DNA from: Thermoleophilia bacterium
GTDB lineage: Bacteria > Actinomycetota > Thermoleophilia > Solirubrobacterales > 70-9
DNA length: 64,000 bases
Assembly (NCBI GenBank): GCA_016650125.1
Contig: JAENWT010000010.1
Coordinates: forward strand, 1-64,000
Direction: 5' to 3'
Numbering within the stretch: position 1 is the stretch's first letter; each line of letters begins with the position of its first letter. This document shows, piece by piece, positions 17,614-26,099 of the stretch. The notes beneath the pieces are model-generated. The model had not been told where the DNA came from. It saw only the letters and a program-made list of their open reading frames with translations, and did not search any database. Both the position numbers and the translations under genes were made by a program.

Positions 17614-18507
17614 ATGGATCAGGTAATTCAGAATGTGATCAATGCGCTCAGCCTCGGTGGTATTTACGCCCTGCTGGCACTTGGGCTGGCAATCGTCTAC
17701 AGCATCCTTCAGTTGATCAACTTTGCTCACGGAGCGTTGTTGACCACTGCCGGCTATGCGATGTACTTCGCCATCTCGGCGGGTATGCCGTTCGCGGTCG
17801 CGGTAATCTTGGCAATTGTGGCTTCGACGGTAGCGGCCATGTTGATGGAGCGAATCGGGTTCCGACCGTTACGGGGAGCCAACTTCGCAATCCTTATTCT
17901 GAGTAGCTACGCGATCAATCTGATCATGGTGACCATGTTCCAGGTCTTCATTTCTGCCAGAGCGAAGAGCGTCAACGTTCCATCCTGGATCGAGGGATCG
18001 CTGCAGTTGGGTGGAGTACAGGTGGGCGTCGTCGACTTGGTAACGATCGGGGCGACGGTAGTTGCACTGGTGAGCTTGGTGGTCTTTTTCCAGAAGACCA
18101 AGGGCGGCATCAGCATTCGTGCCGCTGCTGCGGATTTCGACATAGCGCGTCTGATGGGAATCAGAGCGAACGTCGTGATTGCCGGCGCGTTTGGCCTGTC
18201 CGGACTCCTGGCCGGAGTGGCGGGGGTCCTGCTGGTGGCGAAACGTGGCTCCGTTGACCCACACCTTGGTGATATTCCGGTGATCAAAGCTTTCATAGCT
18301 GCGACGATCGGTGGCCTGGGAAGTCTCCCGGGAGCAGTAGCTGGCGGATTCTTCCTCGGTGCAGTAGAAATTTGCCTCCAGGCGACTCTCCCCGATGCGC
18401 TCCAGGCATATCGCGATGCTTTCGTTCTGTCGCTGGTAATCCTGGTACCGCTTATCCGTCCAGGCGGACTCGTCCGCGCACAAGAGCCCGAGGGTGCCAG
18501 CGCATAG
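17614..18507 (+). CDS. livH: Branched-chain amino-acid-type ABC permease LivH
   Basis: The start is ATG 17614 (297 aa), 1 bp after the livF stop. About eight membrane segments; the LivH signature LQLINFAHGALLTTAGY is near residue 27, and the coupling loop AADFDIARLMGIRANVV near 172. It completes the transporter in the order permease, ATPase, binding protein, ATPase, permease. Confidence 0.9.
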   Translation: MDQVIQNVINALSLGGIYALLALGLAIVYSILQLINFAHGALLTTAGYAMYFAISAGMPFAVAVILAIVASTVAAMLMERIGFRPLRGANFAILILSSYAINLIMVTMFQVFISARAKSVNVPSWIEGSLQLGGVQVGVVDLVTIGATVVALVSLVVFFQKTKGGISIRAAAADFDIARLMGIRANVVIAGAFGLSGLLAGVAGVLLVAKRGSVDPHLGDIPVIKAFIAATIGGLGSLPGAVAGGFFLGAVEICLQATLPDALQAYRDAFVLSLVILVPLIRPGGLVRAQEPEGASA

Positions 18508-19148
18508 CAACGGCACAAGTCCACCTGACCAGTCACAGAAGACACGTTCCTAAAACGCCGCACGTAACGCCAGCGACCCCGACAACGCGGACGGTTCACG
18601 AAAAGAGCGAGTGATTGTTGTGTCAAAGCGGAAGTGGATTCCCCCGGATACCGGCAACACGCTCGGCCTTCCGATAGCCGAGCAGTCAGAATCGGAACAT
18701 GTTCAAGGGCGGGCGCTCCGGCGCCCGCCCTTGAAATGTCCAGTTGGGGGAAGAGCATGAAGACCGGAAGTCCTTCAGTCGGCCACGGGATTGCTGATCG
18801 CCGCGGCCGCCCTGTTTCTGATTCTTGATAGAAGAACTTCCAATCACGGGCGAAGCCGGGGCCGAAAGCCCGATCGGTCTCGGCATGATTCGACTCACGA
18901 CCGACAAAAGCGTCGACTTTGTTGAGCGGGGCTACAACCGCGTAGGCGGGACCTTCAAGGTAGTGCCCGGAGTCCTCGATCCCGCCTTAAGGCTTTTGGG
19001 CGGCCCGAAAGTCGGCACTTCTCTTTGGCCGCTGCCAGTATCCGACCGATCACAAATTGGGAGGTTGTCGCAACAGAATACCTGTGCTATTGTTGAAAAT
19101 ACGACAGATACCATCGTGACCACAATCGAAAAGAAGGCAGAAGATTAG
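18508..19148. other. Gap without a recognised gene; contains a strong hairpin
   Basis: About 640 bp. A frame at 18825-19148 would encode 107 residues and ends directly before the next ATG. It matches nothing I recognise, and its composition is not clearly coding. A perfect inverted repeat lies at 18703-18736. Confidence 0.4.
18703..18736. terminator. Perfect 15-bp hairpin downstream of livH
   Basis: Stem TTCAAGGGCGGGCGC, loop TCCG, and the exact complement. It lies 195 bp after the livH stop and lacks a T-run on the plus strand. It could end the Liv transcript or stabilise its 3' end. Confidence 0.5.
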
Positions 19149-20504
19149 ATGATCAACGAAACTCGACTTCAAGAACTTCTCACGAAGGAACGGGCCACCT
19201 TCGCCGGGAGCCACCTCCGCTCCCGTGCTGCCTACGAAAATGCGACCCATCTTTTCGGCAAGGTCCCAATGACCTGGATGAACAAGTCCGCGGCCGGCCA
19301 CCCGGTATATCTCGACACTGCGCGTGGTGCCAAAGTCACCGATATCGACAACAACACCTACCTCGATCTCTGTTTGGGCGATACCGGGGCGATGGCGGGA
19401 CATTCGCCCGAGGCCACCGTCGAGGCCGTACAGAGACGGTTCGGGGAACTGGGAGGCGCGACCGCGATGATGCCGACCGAGGATGCCGAATGGGTTGGAG
19501 AGGAACTGACCCGTCGTTTCGGCATTCCACTCTGGAGCTTTTCTCTTTCCGCTACTGACGCCAACCGCTGGGCGATCCGTCTGGTCCGGGCCCTATCCGG
19601 TCGTCCCAAGATTCTGGTCAACAGCTACTGCTACCACGGGTCGGTAGACGAGTCGCTGATCGTGGTCGGACCCGATGGAGAGGGTGAATCCCGCGAAGGC
19701 AACGTCGGGGCTCCGGTCGACGTCACCCAGACCAGCCGAGTGGCGGAATTCAACGATCTCGATGCTCTTGAGAGGCAGCTCGCCCACGGTGACGTCGCGG
19801 CTGTCCTGATGGAGCCGGCGCTTACCAATATTGGCATCATTCTGCCAGAGGACGGATACCTCGACGGTGTGCGCGAGCTGACCCGCGAGCACGGGACCCT
19901 GCTGATCATCGACGAAACCCACACCTTCTCCGCCGGACCGGGCGGCATGACCGCGAGCGAGGGGCTGCAGCCCGACGTGCTCACGATCGGCAAGGCGATG
20001 GGCGGGGGAATTCCGTGCGGCGCCTACGGACTCTCGGGCGAGCTGGTAGAAAGGATCGAATCCCTGAAGGACCTTGATCTGATCGACACGGGTGGAGTCG
20101 GTGGCACCCTGGCCGGCAACCCGGTTTCGGTTGCGGCCATGCGTGCGACTCTCGGCGAGGTCCTTACCGACGATGCTTTCGTCGGCATGACTGACCTGGC
20201 GACCCGGTTCGTAGATGGAGTCGAATCCGCTTTCGACAAATACGAACTTCCCTGGTCGATCCGTCAGCTCGGCGCCCGTGCGGAATATCGCTTCACTTCG
20301 CCGGCCCCGCGCAACGGCACCGAGTCTGCGGCCGCGCACAATCCCGACCTTGATGACTACATGCATATCTACCTCGCGAACCGAGGCATTCTCCTGACCC
20401 CCTTTCACGCTATGGCATTGATGTGTCCGGCAACCACGGCTGAAGACGTCGATCTCCACACTGAGGTCTTCCACCAGGCGGCGGCGGACCTAGTCGGAAC
20501 GTGA
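19149..20504 (+). CDS. Class III aminotransferase, glutamate-1-semialdehyde-aminomutase-like
   Basis: 451 aa. Motifs: the TDIDNNTYLDLCLGDTGAMAGHSPEA strand region, ATDANRWAIRLVRA (where GSEA is usual), YHGSVDESL, the Asp of IIDETHTFSAGPGG, and the Schiff-base Lys in LTIGKAMGGGIPCGAYG near residue 281. It resembles GSA-aminomutase relatives that act on small amino acids, not the heme-pathway HemL. Its stop overlaps the next start in GTGA, so it is translationally coupled to an SDR: transamination followed by reduction or oxidation of the product is likely. GC is higher than in the Liv genes. Confidence 0.83.
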   Translation: MINETRLQELLTKERATFAGSHLRSRAAYENATHLFGKVPMTWMNKSAAGHPVYLDTARGAKVTDIDNNTYLDLCLGDTGAMAGHSPEATVEAVQRRFGELGGATAMMPTEDAEWVGEELTRRFGIPLWSFSLSATDANRWAIRLVRALSGRPKILVNSYCYHGSVDESLIVVGPDGEGESREGNVGAPVDVTQTSRVAEFNDLDALERQLAHGDVAAVLMEPALTNIGIILPEDGYLDGVRELTREHGTLLIIDETHTFSAGPGGMTASEGLQPDVLTIGKAMGGGIPCGAYGLSGELVERIESLKDLDLIDTGGVGGTLAGNPVSVAAMRATLGEVLTDDAFVGMTDLATRFVDGVESAFDKYELPWSIRQLGARAEYRFTSPAPRNGTESAAAHNPDLDDYMHIYLANRGILLTPFHAMALMCPATTAEDVDLHTEVFHQAAADLVGT

Positions 20505-21286
20505 GGGGCACCGGGTTCGACCTGAAAGGGCGGGTCGCGCTGATTACCGGCGCAGGTAGTGCCGATGGCATCGGTTTCGCGACCGCCAGGTCGTTGGGCC
20601 GGCTCGGCGCATCGGTCGTCATCGCAGCCACCACGGACCGGATCGAGGAACGAGCCGATGTACTACGGGCGGAAGGTATTGAGGTGGCTACGGCAACCGG
20701 GGACCTCACCTATCCCGATTTCGCCTCAGGCGCGGTCCGTTCAGTGGTCAAAGGCCTTGGCCGGCTCGACGTGCTGGTCAACAACGCCGGGATGACCGCG
20801 ATCTCGGATCCAGAGTCACCCGCGAGCTTGGCCGAGATGAGTGACGAGCAGTGGCATTCGACGATCAACCGCAACCTGACCACCGCCTTCAACGTGACCC
20901 GGGCGGCGCTCGGCCCAATGTTCGAAGAGGGCTTCGGGCGGATCATCAACGTCGCTTCGACTTCCGGCCCGGTCACCGCCTATGCGGGAGATGCGGCGTA
21001 TCACGCGGCGAAAGCGGGAATGGTCGGTTTGACCAGGGCCCTGGCGATCGAAGTCGCCGGCAGGGGAATCACGGTGAATGCTGTGGCTCCGGGATGGATT
21101 GCGACACCATCATCCACCAAGCATGAATTGGCAATGGGAAACGCGACACCTTTGGGCCGGTCGGGCACACCCGCCGAGGTGGCATCCGCAATCGCCGGCC
21201 TGGCGATGCCAGCGGCCTCCTACACCACTGGCCAGTTGCTGGTGGTAGACGGAGCGAATTCAATTGAAGAGGAAAAGACTGTCTGA
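20501..21286 (+). CDS. Short-chain dehydrogenase/reductase
   Basis: 261 aa from GTG 20501, which overlaps the aminotransferase stop. TGAGSADGIGFATA cofactor loop near residue 16, NNAG near 93, Ser in NVASTSG, and YHAAKAG with catalytic Tyr/Lys near 168-172. The loop has the longer GxGSxxGIG spacing. It probably handles the carbonyl compound made by the upstream aminotransferase. Confidence 0.87.
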   Translation: MRGTGFDLKGRVALITGAGSADGIGFATARSLGRLGASVVIAATTDRIEERADVLRAEGIEVATATGDLTYPDFASGAVRSVVKGLGRLDVLVNNAGMTAISDPESPASLAEMSDEQWHSTINRNLTTAFNVTRAALGPMFEEGFGRIINVASTSGPVTAYAGDAAYHAAKAGMVGLTRALAIEVAGRGITVNAVAPGWIATPSSTKHELAMGNATPLGRSGTPAEVASAIAGLAMPAASYTTGQLLVVDGANSIEEEKTV

Positions 21287-21319
21287 ACAGGTCGTGACTG
21301 TCAGCAGGATATAAATCCA

Positions 21320-21808
21320 ATGGTGAGCCAACCCCGATCCAGCGGCGAAAGCCCGAAACCCATCTCTCTGGACGAGCTGGACAAGGCGATCCTGTCCGAA
21401 CTGCAGGCTGACGGGCGGATGTCCTACACCGATCTCGGCCCGAAAGTGGGTCTGTCCGCGCCGGCTACCCGCCAGCGGGTCCGGCGGTTGATCGCGCAGG
21501 AGGTCCTGCAGATCGTCGGGGTTACCGATCCTCTGCGGCTCGGAATGCCGGTGATGGCGATGCTAGGCATCCGGGCCGAAGGCGACCTGCGGAAATTGGC
21601 TGATCGCATCAGCCAGGAGGCCGCTGTCATTTACGTGGTCCACACGGCCGGCCTGTTTGACCTGCTGGTCGAGGTGGTCTGCCGCGAACCCAGTGAGCTT
21701 CTCGACCTTGTGAACCATCAGATCGGCAGTCTCGAAGGAGTCAAGGAGATGGAGAAACTGGTCTACCTGGACATCCATACCCACCGTTTCAACTGGGAAG
21801 TACCCTGA
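21320..21808 (+). CDS. Lrp/AsnC-family transcriptional regulator
   Basis: 162 aa. The N-terminal helix-turn-helix (LDELDKAILSELQADGRMSY, then LSAPATRQRVRRL) is followed by the RAM ligand-binding domain (MAMLGIRAEGDLRKLADRI, then YVVHTAGLFDLLVEVVC). Lrp proteins respond to amino acids. Placed directly after the aminotransferase/SDR pair, it is a likely local regulator. Confidence 0.9.
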   Translation: MVSQPRSSGESPKPISLDELDKAILSELQADGRMSYTDLGPKVGLSAPATRQRVRRLIAQEVLQIVGVTDPLRLGMPVMAMLGIRAEGDLRKLADRISQEAAVIYVVHTAGLFDLLVEVVCREPSELLDLVNHQIGSLEGVKEMEKLVYLDIHTHRFNWEVP

Positions 21809-21887
21809 GTCGAAATCCAATATGGAAGTCACCGTGCGTCGGTTCACCGGGGCAAGCAGCCGACGGGAGTGCCCTGCCTGAGGCCCA

Positions 21888-22280
21888 TCATCCTTGGAAG
21901 GTGACCATGCGTTCCTCGGTGAGTTCCACGATCGAGTAAGCGGGTCCTTCGCGTGTGTTACCGGAGTCCTTGGTACCGCCATAGGGCTGCTGGTCGGCAC
22001 GAAAGGTGGGGACCTCATTGATCAGTACCCCCCCGAACTCGAGCGTGTTTGCGGCTTTCAGGCCGTTGCGAATGTCGCGGGTGAACACACCAGCCTGCAG
22101 GCCGAACTTTGAATCGTTAGCCATCCTCAGCGCTTCGTCGAAATCGGTGAAACGATCGACTGTGGCGACCGGACCGAAGATCTCCTCGCACCAGACGTTC
22201 GCCTTGCGGTCCGGATGCTCGATCAGGGTCGGGGCGAGGCAGCGCCCTTCGTCGACCACCTCGCTGGGATGGCCGCGACG
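21888..22280 (-). pseudogene. Aldehyde dehydrogenase, C-terminal fragment only
   Basis: The frame covers the last 125 or so residues of an ALDH: CLAPTLIEHPDRKANVWCEE leads to EIFGPVATVDRF, MANDSKFGLQAGVFT, FGGVLINEVPTFRADQQPYG, and TKDSGNTREGP. The catalytic Cys and Glu domain and the NAD fold (about 350 residues) are absent. At about 22280 the sequence switches to the zinc-ribbon gene in another frame. It is a deletion scar inside the island near its right end. Confidence 0.8.
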
Positions 22281-22282
22281 GG

Positions 22283-22435
22283 TCCCTCACGCACGGGTGC
22301 CAAGTCCTCCTCGAGCTCTTCAAGCTTCGCTCGGCGCTCCGAAGACAACTTCTCTTCGCACTTCGCACACATCTTTTTGCCCGAGATACGCCGGCCAAGC
22401 TTCAGTTTGTTACCGCAAACTTCACAGCTGCTCAT
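22283..22435 (-). pseudogene. Small zinc-ribbon protein, 3' end lost
   Basis: The start ATG 22435 follows AAAGGAAAT. The first 50 residues read as a CxxC...CxxC zinc ribbon (CEVCGNKLKLGRRISGKKMC, then AKCEEKL) and a charged helix. The frame then runs into the aldehyde dehydrogenase fragment. The 5' end is intact; the original C-terminus is gone. Function unknown. Confidence 0.6.
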
Positions 22436-23062
22436 ATTGCTATTTCCTTTGAGCTTGGTTCGTTCGTTCGCGTCGGTCTATTCCGCCTGCCGTTGCTTGG
22501 GGGTCACGAGACTGATCGCGGAGGAAAATGTTCGTTTTGGGACTCAATTCCCATTGGAACCGGTACCTGCATCCAAGTTCAAGGCTAGGGGGTGCCGCAG
22601 CTCGGGAGCCCCAGTTTGCGAGTAAGTCGCTCACTGAGCCCGCCGGCCGGCGCCTGTGGCACGAAGTCGCGCGTCTCCAGGAGATACAAACTGGCCTCAT
22701 CGCTGAACGTCGCGGCGTCCTCGGTACATCCGAAGGCCGAAGCAAAGCCTGCGTGCCCGCTATTCCCCAAGCCTTTGGCATGACGGCAGTCTAGGTCTTC
22801 GGGAGCCCTTGCCGGGATTTGTCTCGTCTCTTGGAGGATTCGGTGAGGCCGAAGGCGGCCAGGATGGAGGTGGCTCTTGGCGCTCTGGAGCCAGTCCGCT
22901 TTCGACAGCAGCCTTTCTGCTTTCATCGGGGCCATGTTTGGAATGTGCCAAACGTCGCGGTACCACCGGTGGTACCGAACCAAGCGAGGCTCAGCTCACT
23001 TCAGGGCATCCGAGACCGCATTAGACAGCCGTGAAGCTCTCGACAGACCACCCCGAAGAGAT
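22436..23062. other. Gap without a recognised gene
   Basis: About 630 bp at the right end of the tRNA-bounded island. Overlapping short frames exist on both strands with no domain I can identify. A perfect 20-bp palindrome, centred on ACCGGT with KpnI-like arms, lies at 22958-22977. Confidence 0.4.
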
Positions 23063-23106
23063 CTCATAACCCGAAGGTCACAGGTTCGAATCCTGTCCCC
23101 GCTATG
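23063..23106. repeat. attR-like direct repeat (3' half of tRNA-fMet)
   Basis: An exact 44-bp copy of 4462-4505, starting in the anticodon loop and ending two bases past the tRNA. The upstream half of the tRNA is absent, so this is not a working tRNA. It is followed by GTCCTTCGGGACCACCGTCA, different from the DNA after the real tRNA but like that at 39111 and 63771. Confidence 0.9.
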
Positions 23107-23269
23107 TCCTTCGGGACCACCGTCAGACCATCTCATTCTGGGGGCGGAATCTGCGCGTCAACCTATTTGGGGGAAGGTCGCTCACATCGTCGGATAGGGC
23201 CAACCCCTGGCCCATAAGGATGCACTAAGCCCTCATGTGCAGAAACTTTGATCATTATTCAATCTCTAG

Positions 23270-23890
23270 TTGATTTTGAAAAGTCTCTGTGGTACTTTGG
23301 CGGGAATCAAGCGCGTATCAAACCCATCTTCCATCCGAGCCGACCAAAGCGGCGCCGGTGCCCGACTACGAAGGGCTCGAAAACTCCGGCAGGTGACACT
23401 CAAGGAAGTCGCCCAGAGAGCCGGAGTCAGCGAGAGCTATCTCAGTCAGATTGAACGCGACCGGGCCCGTGGCAGCGTTGATTCGCTAAAGCGCATCACG
23501 GAGGCTCTAGGCATGAGCATGGTCGAGTTGTTTGAGCCCGATCTAGCCGAGCGCCCCCATCTGACCCGAGCTACAGATCTGAAATACCTCTCGTTAGATG
23601 AAGGTGCTCGAAAGGCTCTCTTGACGCCGGGACTGCTCAAGCATCTCGAGGTCTTTGTCGGAGACTTTGAAGTCGACGGTTCGACCGGACCGGAGGCTTA
23701 CGCGCATGGAGACTCGGATGAACTTCTCTTGGTCATCGAAGGCTGTGTCTCGCTTCAGCTTGGAACGGACGATTTTGAACTGGTCAAAGGAGACAGCATC
23801 TTTTATCGGAGCTCGATACCCCACCGACTCAGCAACACGGGTGATAGCCCCGCCCAGGTTGTATGGGCCATTAGCCCCCCGAGCTATTGA
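23270..23890 (+). CDS. XRE-cupin transcriptional regulator
   Basis: The frame opens at TTG 23270; a second TTG at 23297 is possible. A TTGATT-17-TACTTT promoter-like pair (23270-23298) overlaps both, so a near-leaderless start is plausible. Residues about 30-85 are a Cro/C1 helix-turn-helix (LRRARKLRQVTLKEVAQRAG, SESYLSQIERDRA). A C-terminal cupin barrel follows (PEAYAHGDSDELLLVIEG through SIFYRSSIPHRLSNTG). This two-domain layout is common in regulators of amino-acid or polyamine use. It precedes the hydantoinase operon and probably controls it. Confidence 0.85.
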   Translation: MILKSLCGTLAGIKRVSNPSSIRADQSGAGARLRRARKLRQVTLKEVAQRAGVSESYLSQIERDRARGSVDSLKRITEALGMSMVELFEPDLAERPHLTRATDLKYLSLDEGARKALLTPGLLKHLEVFVGDFEVDGSTGPEAYAHGDSDELLLVIEGCVSLQLGTDDFELVKGDSIFYRSSIPHRLSNTGDSPAQVVWAISPPSY

Positions 23891-24002
23891 TGAATCACAC
23901 CTACAACGAAATCCCTGATTTCCGAAGGCGAGAGTTTCAGTCCGATTTGTCCTCTTGTGGAACTTCATTTGTCCGAACCCGGGCCCAGAGGGACCATTGG
24001 AT

Positions 24003-26099
24003 GTGGCTATCGTGAGCTTTCGAATTGCAGTTGACACAGGAGGTACGTTCAGCGACGTCGTCGTGGCGAATGATAGCTCTGGAGAACTCTGGATCAATAA
24101 AGCGGCTACCACCCCCGAGCGTATCTTTGATGGCGTCGCAGAGGCGCTTCAGGTCGAGGCCGCAAGCCACGACTTGAGCTTGGAGGAACTTCTAAACGAG
24201 ACGGAATTGTTCGTTTACGGAACGACACATACGACCAACGCGATCCTCACTGGCTCTACAGCGAAGACGGCGTTCATCACTACCGCAGGTCACCCCGACA
24301 CGTTGGTTCTACGCGAGGGGGGGAAGCTGAACCCGTTCGATTTTCGTCACACCTATCCCGAGCCGTACATTCCAAAGCACCTCACATTCGAAATTGAAGA
24401 ACGGATCGACGCGGAAGGCAATGTAGTGGTCGCCCTCAACGAGGAGTTAGTTGCCGCCATCATCGCTGACCTCAAACACCTAGAAATCGAAGCCGTGTCG
24501 GTTTGCTTGCTCTGGTCGATAATGAATCCGATACACGAACAGCGCATAGGCGAGCTTCTTTCGGTTCAGTTGCCCAATGTTCCGTTCACCTTGTCTCACG
24601 CGTTGAACCCGATTATCAGGGAATATCGCCGCGCATCGTCGGCCTCGATCGACGCTTCGTTAAAACCCCTCATGCAAGTCCACCTCCACCAAATGGAAAA
24701 CGACTTGCGAGAGGCCGGTCTTGGAGGTGAACTTCTAGTTGGAACTTCCTTCGGAGGCGTCCTGACTGCCGATCAAGTTGCAGATCGTCCGATCTACTCG
24801 GTTAATTCTGCCCCCGCCATGGCTCCGATCGCTGGTCGCGCCTATGCAGGGTCGGACGAGGCGGGGGTGATCATTTGCGATATGGGAGGAACAAGCTTCG
24901 ATGTCAGCTTGATACGTGATGGCTACATCAAATTCTCGCGCGAAACTTGGTTGGGAGAACAGTACACCGGACACATGACCGGCCTTTCGGCTGTAGACGT
25001 AAAGAACATCGGAGCAGGTGGCGGCAGCATCGCTTGGATCGATCCGGGCGGTCTCCTGAGGGCAGGGCCGCAGAGTGCTGGTGCCGATCCTGGTCCGGCA
25101 TGCTATGGCAAGGGTGGCACAAAACCGACGGTTACTGATGCGGCAGTCGTGCTTGGCTATATTGACCCAAAGTACTTCCTCGCAGGCAGAATTCACCTTT
25201 CCTCAGAGAGCGCCCGGGAAGCAATACAAAAGGAGATTGCCGAGCCTCTGAACATGTCGGTTGAGCAGGCCGCTCACGCCATACTTACGTTGGCCAACGA
25301 GCACATGGTGAGTGCGATCAGCGACATCACCATCAACGAAGGAATTGACCCACGGGAGTCTCTAATTGTCGCAGGCGGTGGAGCTGGTGGGATGACGATC
25401 GGTCGAATCGCCGATACGCTCGGGTGTGAGCGAGTCCTAGTACCCCGAACCGCCGGAACTCTCTCGGCTTGTGGGGGTCTTTTCTCCAACATCGTCAGCG
25501 AGTTCAGTGCTAGCAAGCGAACTGATACCAATGAGTTCGATTTCGAAGGTATTAACAACACACTTTTGAGTCTCGGCGAAGAAATGAACGAATTCTTCGA
25601 GCGACTTAAGACCCCGACTGACCAGCGTCGTCGCGAGTTCTTCGTCGAGGCTCGATACCCATATCAGGCATGGGAACTTGAAGTTCCCATCAATTTCGAC
25701 CAGGTCAAAGGTGAGTCCGAGGTCGAGCACTTGGTAGAAAGTTTCCACGCTGCTCATGAGCGGGTGTTCGGCGTTTCCGAACCGGGCCAGCATGTTGAAT
25801 GCATTTACTGGAAAGCGCGTGCCACCGCCATGCTACCCGAGTCACCTCTCGATCTAGTTTCTGAAAAAGGAAGTGCCGATAGGGAGTCGTGGACGTCCCC
25901 AGCATGGTTTGGAGATGAGACTGCTGAGGACACGAGCCGCCACCATGGCTCAATGCTCACTCACGGTGACCGCATCACCGGTCCAAGCGTGATCCAAGAA
26001 CCGACGACAACGGTTGTTGTCTACCCCGGCTGGAGCGCCGTGGTGAATGAGCACGGTGACTACATGATGGAACGAGAAGCCCCAAAGGAGGTCAGATGA
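24003..26099 (+). CDS. hyuA: Hydantoinase/oxoprolinase subunit A
   Basis: GTG 24003 is preferred (698 aa; AGAGGGA 9 bp upstream). The ASKHA-type ATP site is clear: AVDTGGTFSDVVVA near residue 6 and ICDMGGTSFDVSLIRDG near 292. YGTTHTTNAIL and AGGGSIAWIDPGG are also family motifs. HyuA proteins work with HyuB to open cyclic amides (hydantoins, 5-oxoproline, caprolactam) using ATP, or to carboxylate ketones such as acetophenone. The substrate cannot be read from the sequence. The end overlaps hyuB as ATGA. Confidence 0.88.
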   Translation: MAIVSFRIAVDTGGTFSDVVVANDSSGELWINKAATTPERIFDGVAEALQVEAASHDLSLEELLNETELFVYGTTHTTNAILTGSTAKTAFITTAGHPDTLVLREGGKLNPFDFRHTYPEPYIPKHLTFEIEERIDAEGNVVVALNEELVAAIIADLKHLEIEAVSVCLLWSIMNPIHEQRIGELLSVQLPNVPFTLSHALNPIIREYRRASSASIDASLKPLMQVHLHQMENDLREAGLGGELLVGTSFGGVLTADQVADRPIYSVNSAPAMAPIAGRAYAGSDEAGVIICDMGGTSFDVSLIRDGYIKFSRETWLGEQYTGHMTGLSAVDVKNIGAGGGSIAWIDPGGLLRAGPQSAGADPGPACYGKGGTKPTVTDAAVVLGYIDPKYFLAGRIHLSSESAREAIQKEIAEPLNMSVEQAAHAILTLANEHMVSAISDITINEGIDPRESLIVAGGGAGGMTIGRIADTLGCERVLVPRTAGTLSACGGLFSNIVSEFSASKRTDTNEFDFEGINNTLLSLGEEMNEFFERLKTPTDQRRREFFVEARYPYQAWELEVPINFDQVKGESEVEHLVESFHAAHERVFGVSEPGQHVECIYWKARATAMLPESPLDLVSEKGSADRESWTSPAWFGDETAEDTSRHHGSMLTHGDRITGPSVIQEPTTTVVVYPGWSAVVNEHGDYMMEREAPKEVR

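Noticed and set aside
18825-19148. 107-codon frame directly before the aminotransferase at 19149
   Set aside because: No ribosome site, no recognisable domain, mixed composition. Noted as a possibility but not called a gene.
22585-22983. 132-codon minus-strand frame near the right end of the island
   Set aside because: It spans the 20-bp palindrome, has no domain, and several overlapping frames of similar length exist.
23063-23106. Second tRNA-Met gene
   Set aside because: The 5' half (acceptor and D-arm) is missing, so no cloverleaf forms. It is an attachment-type repeat.
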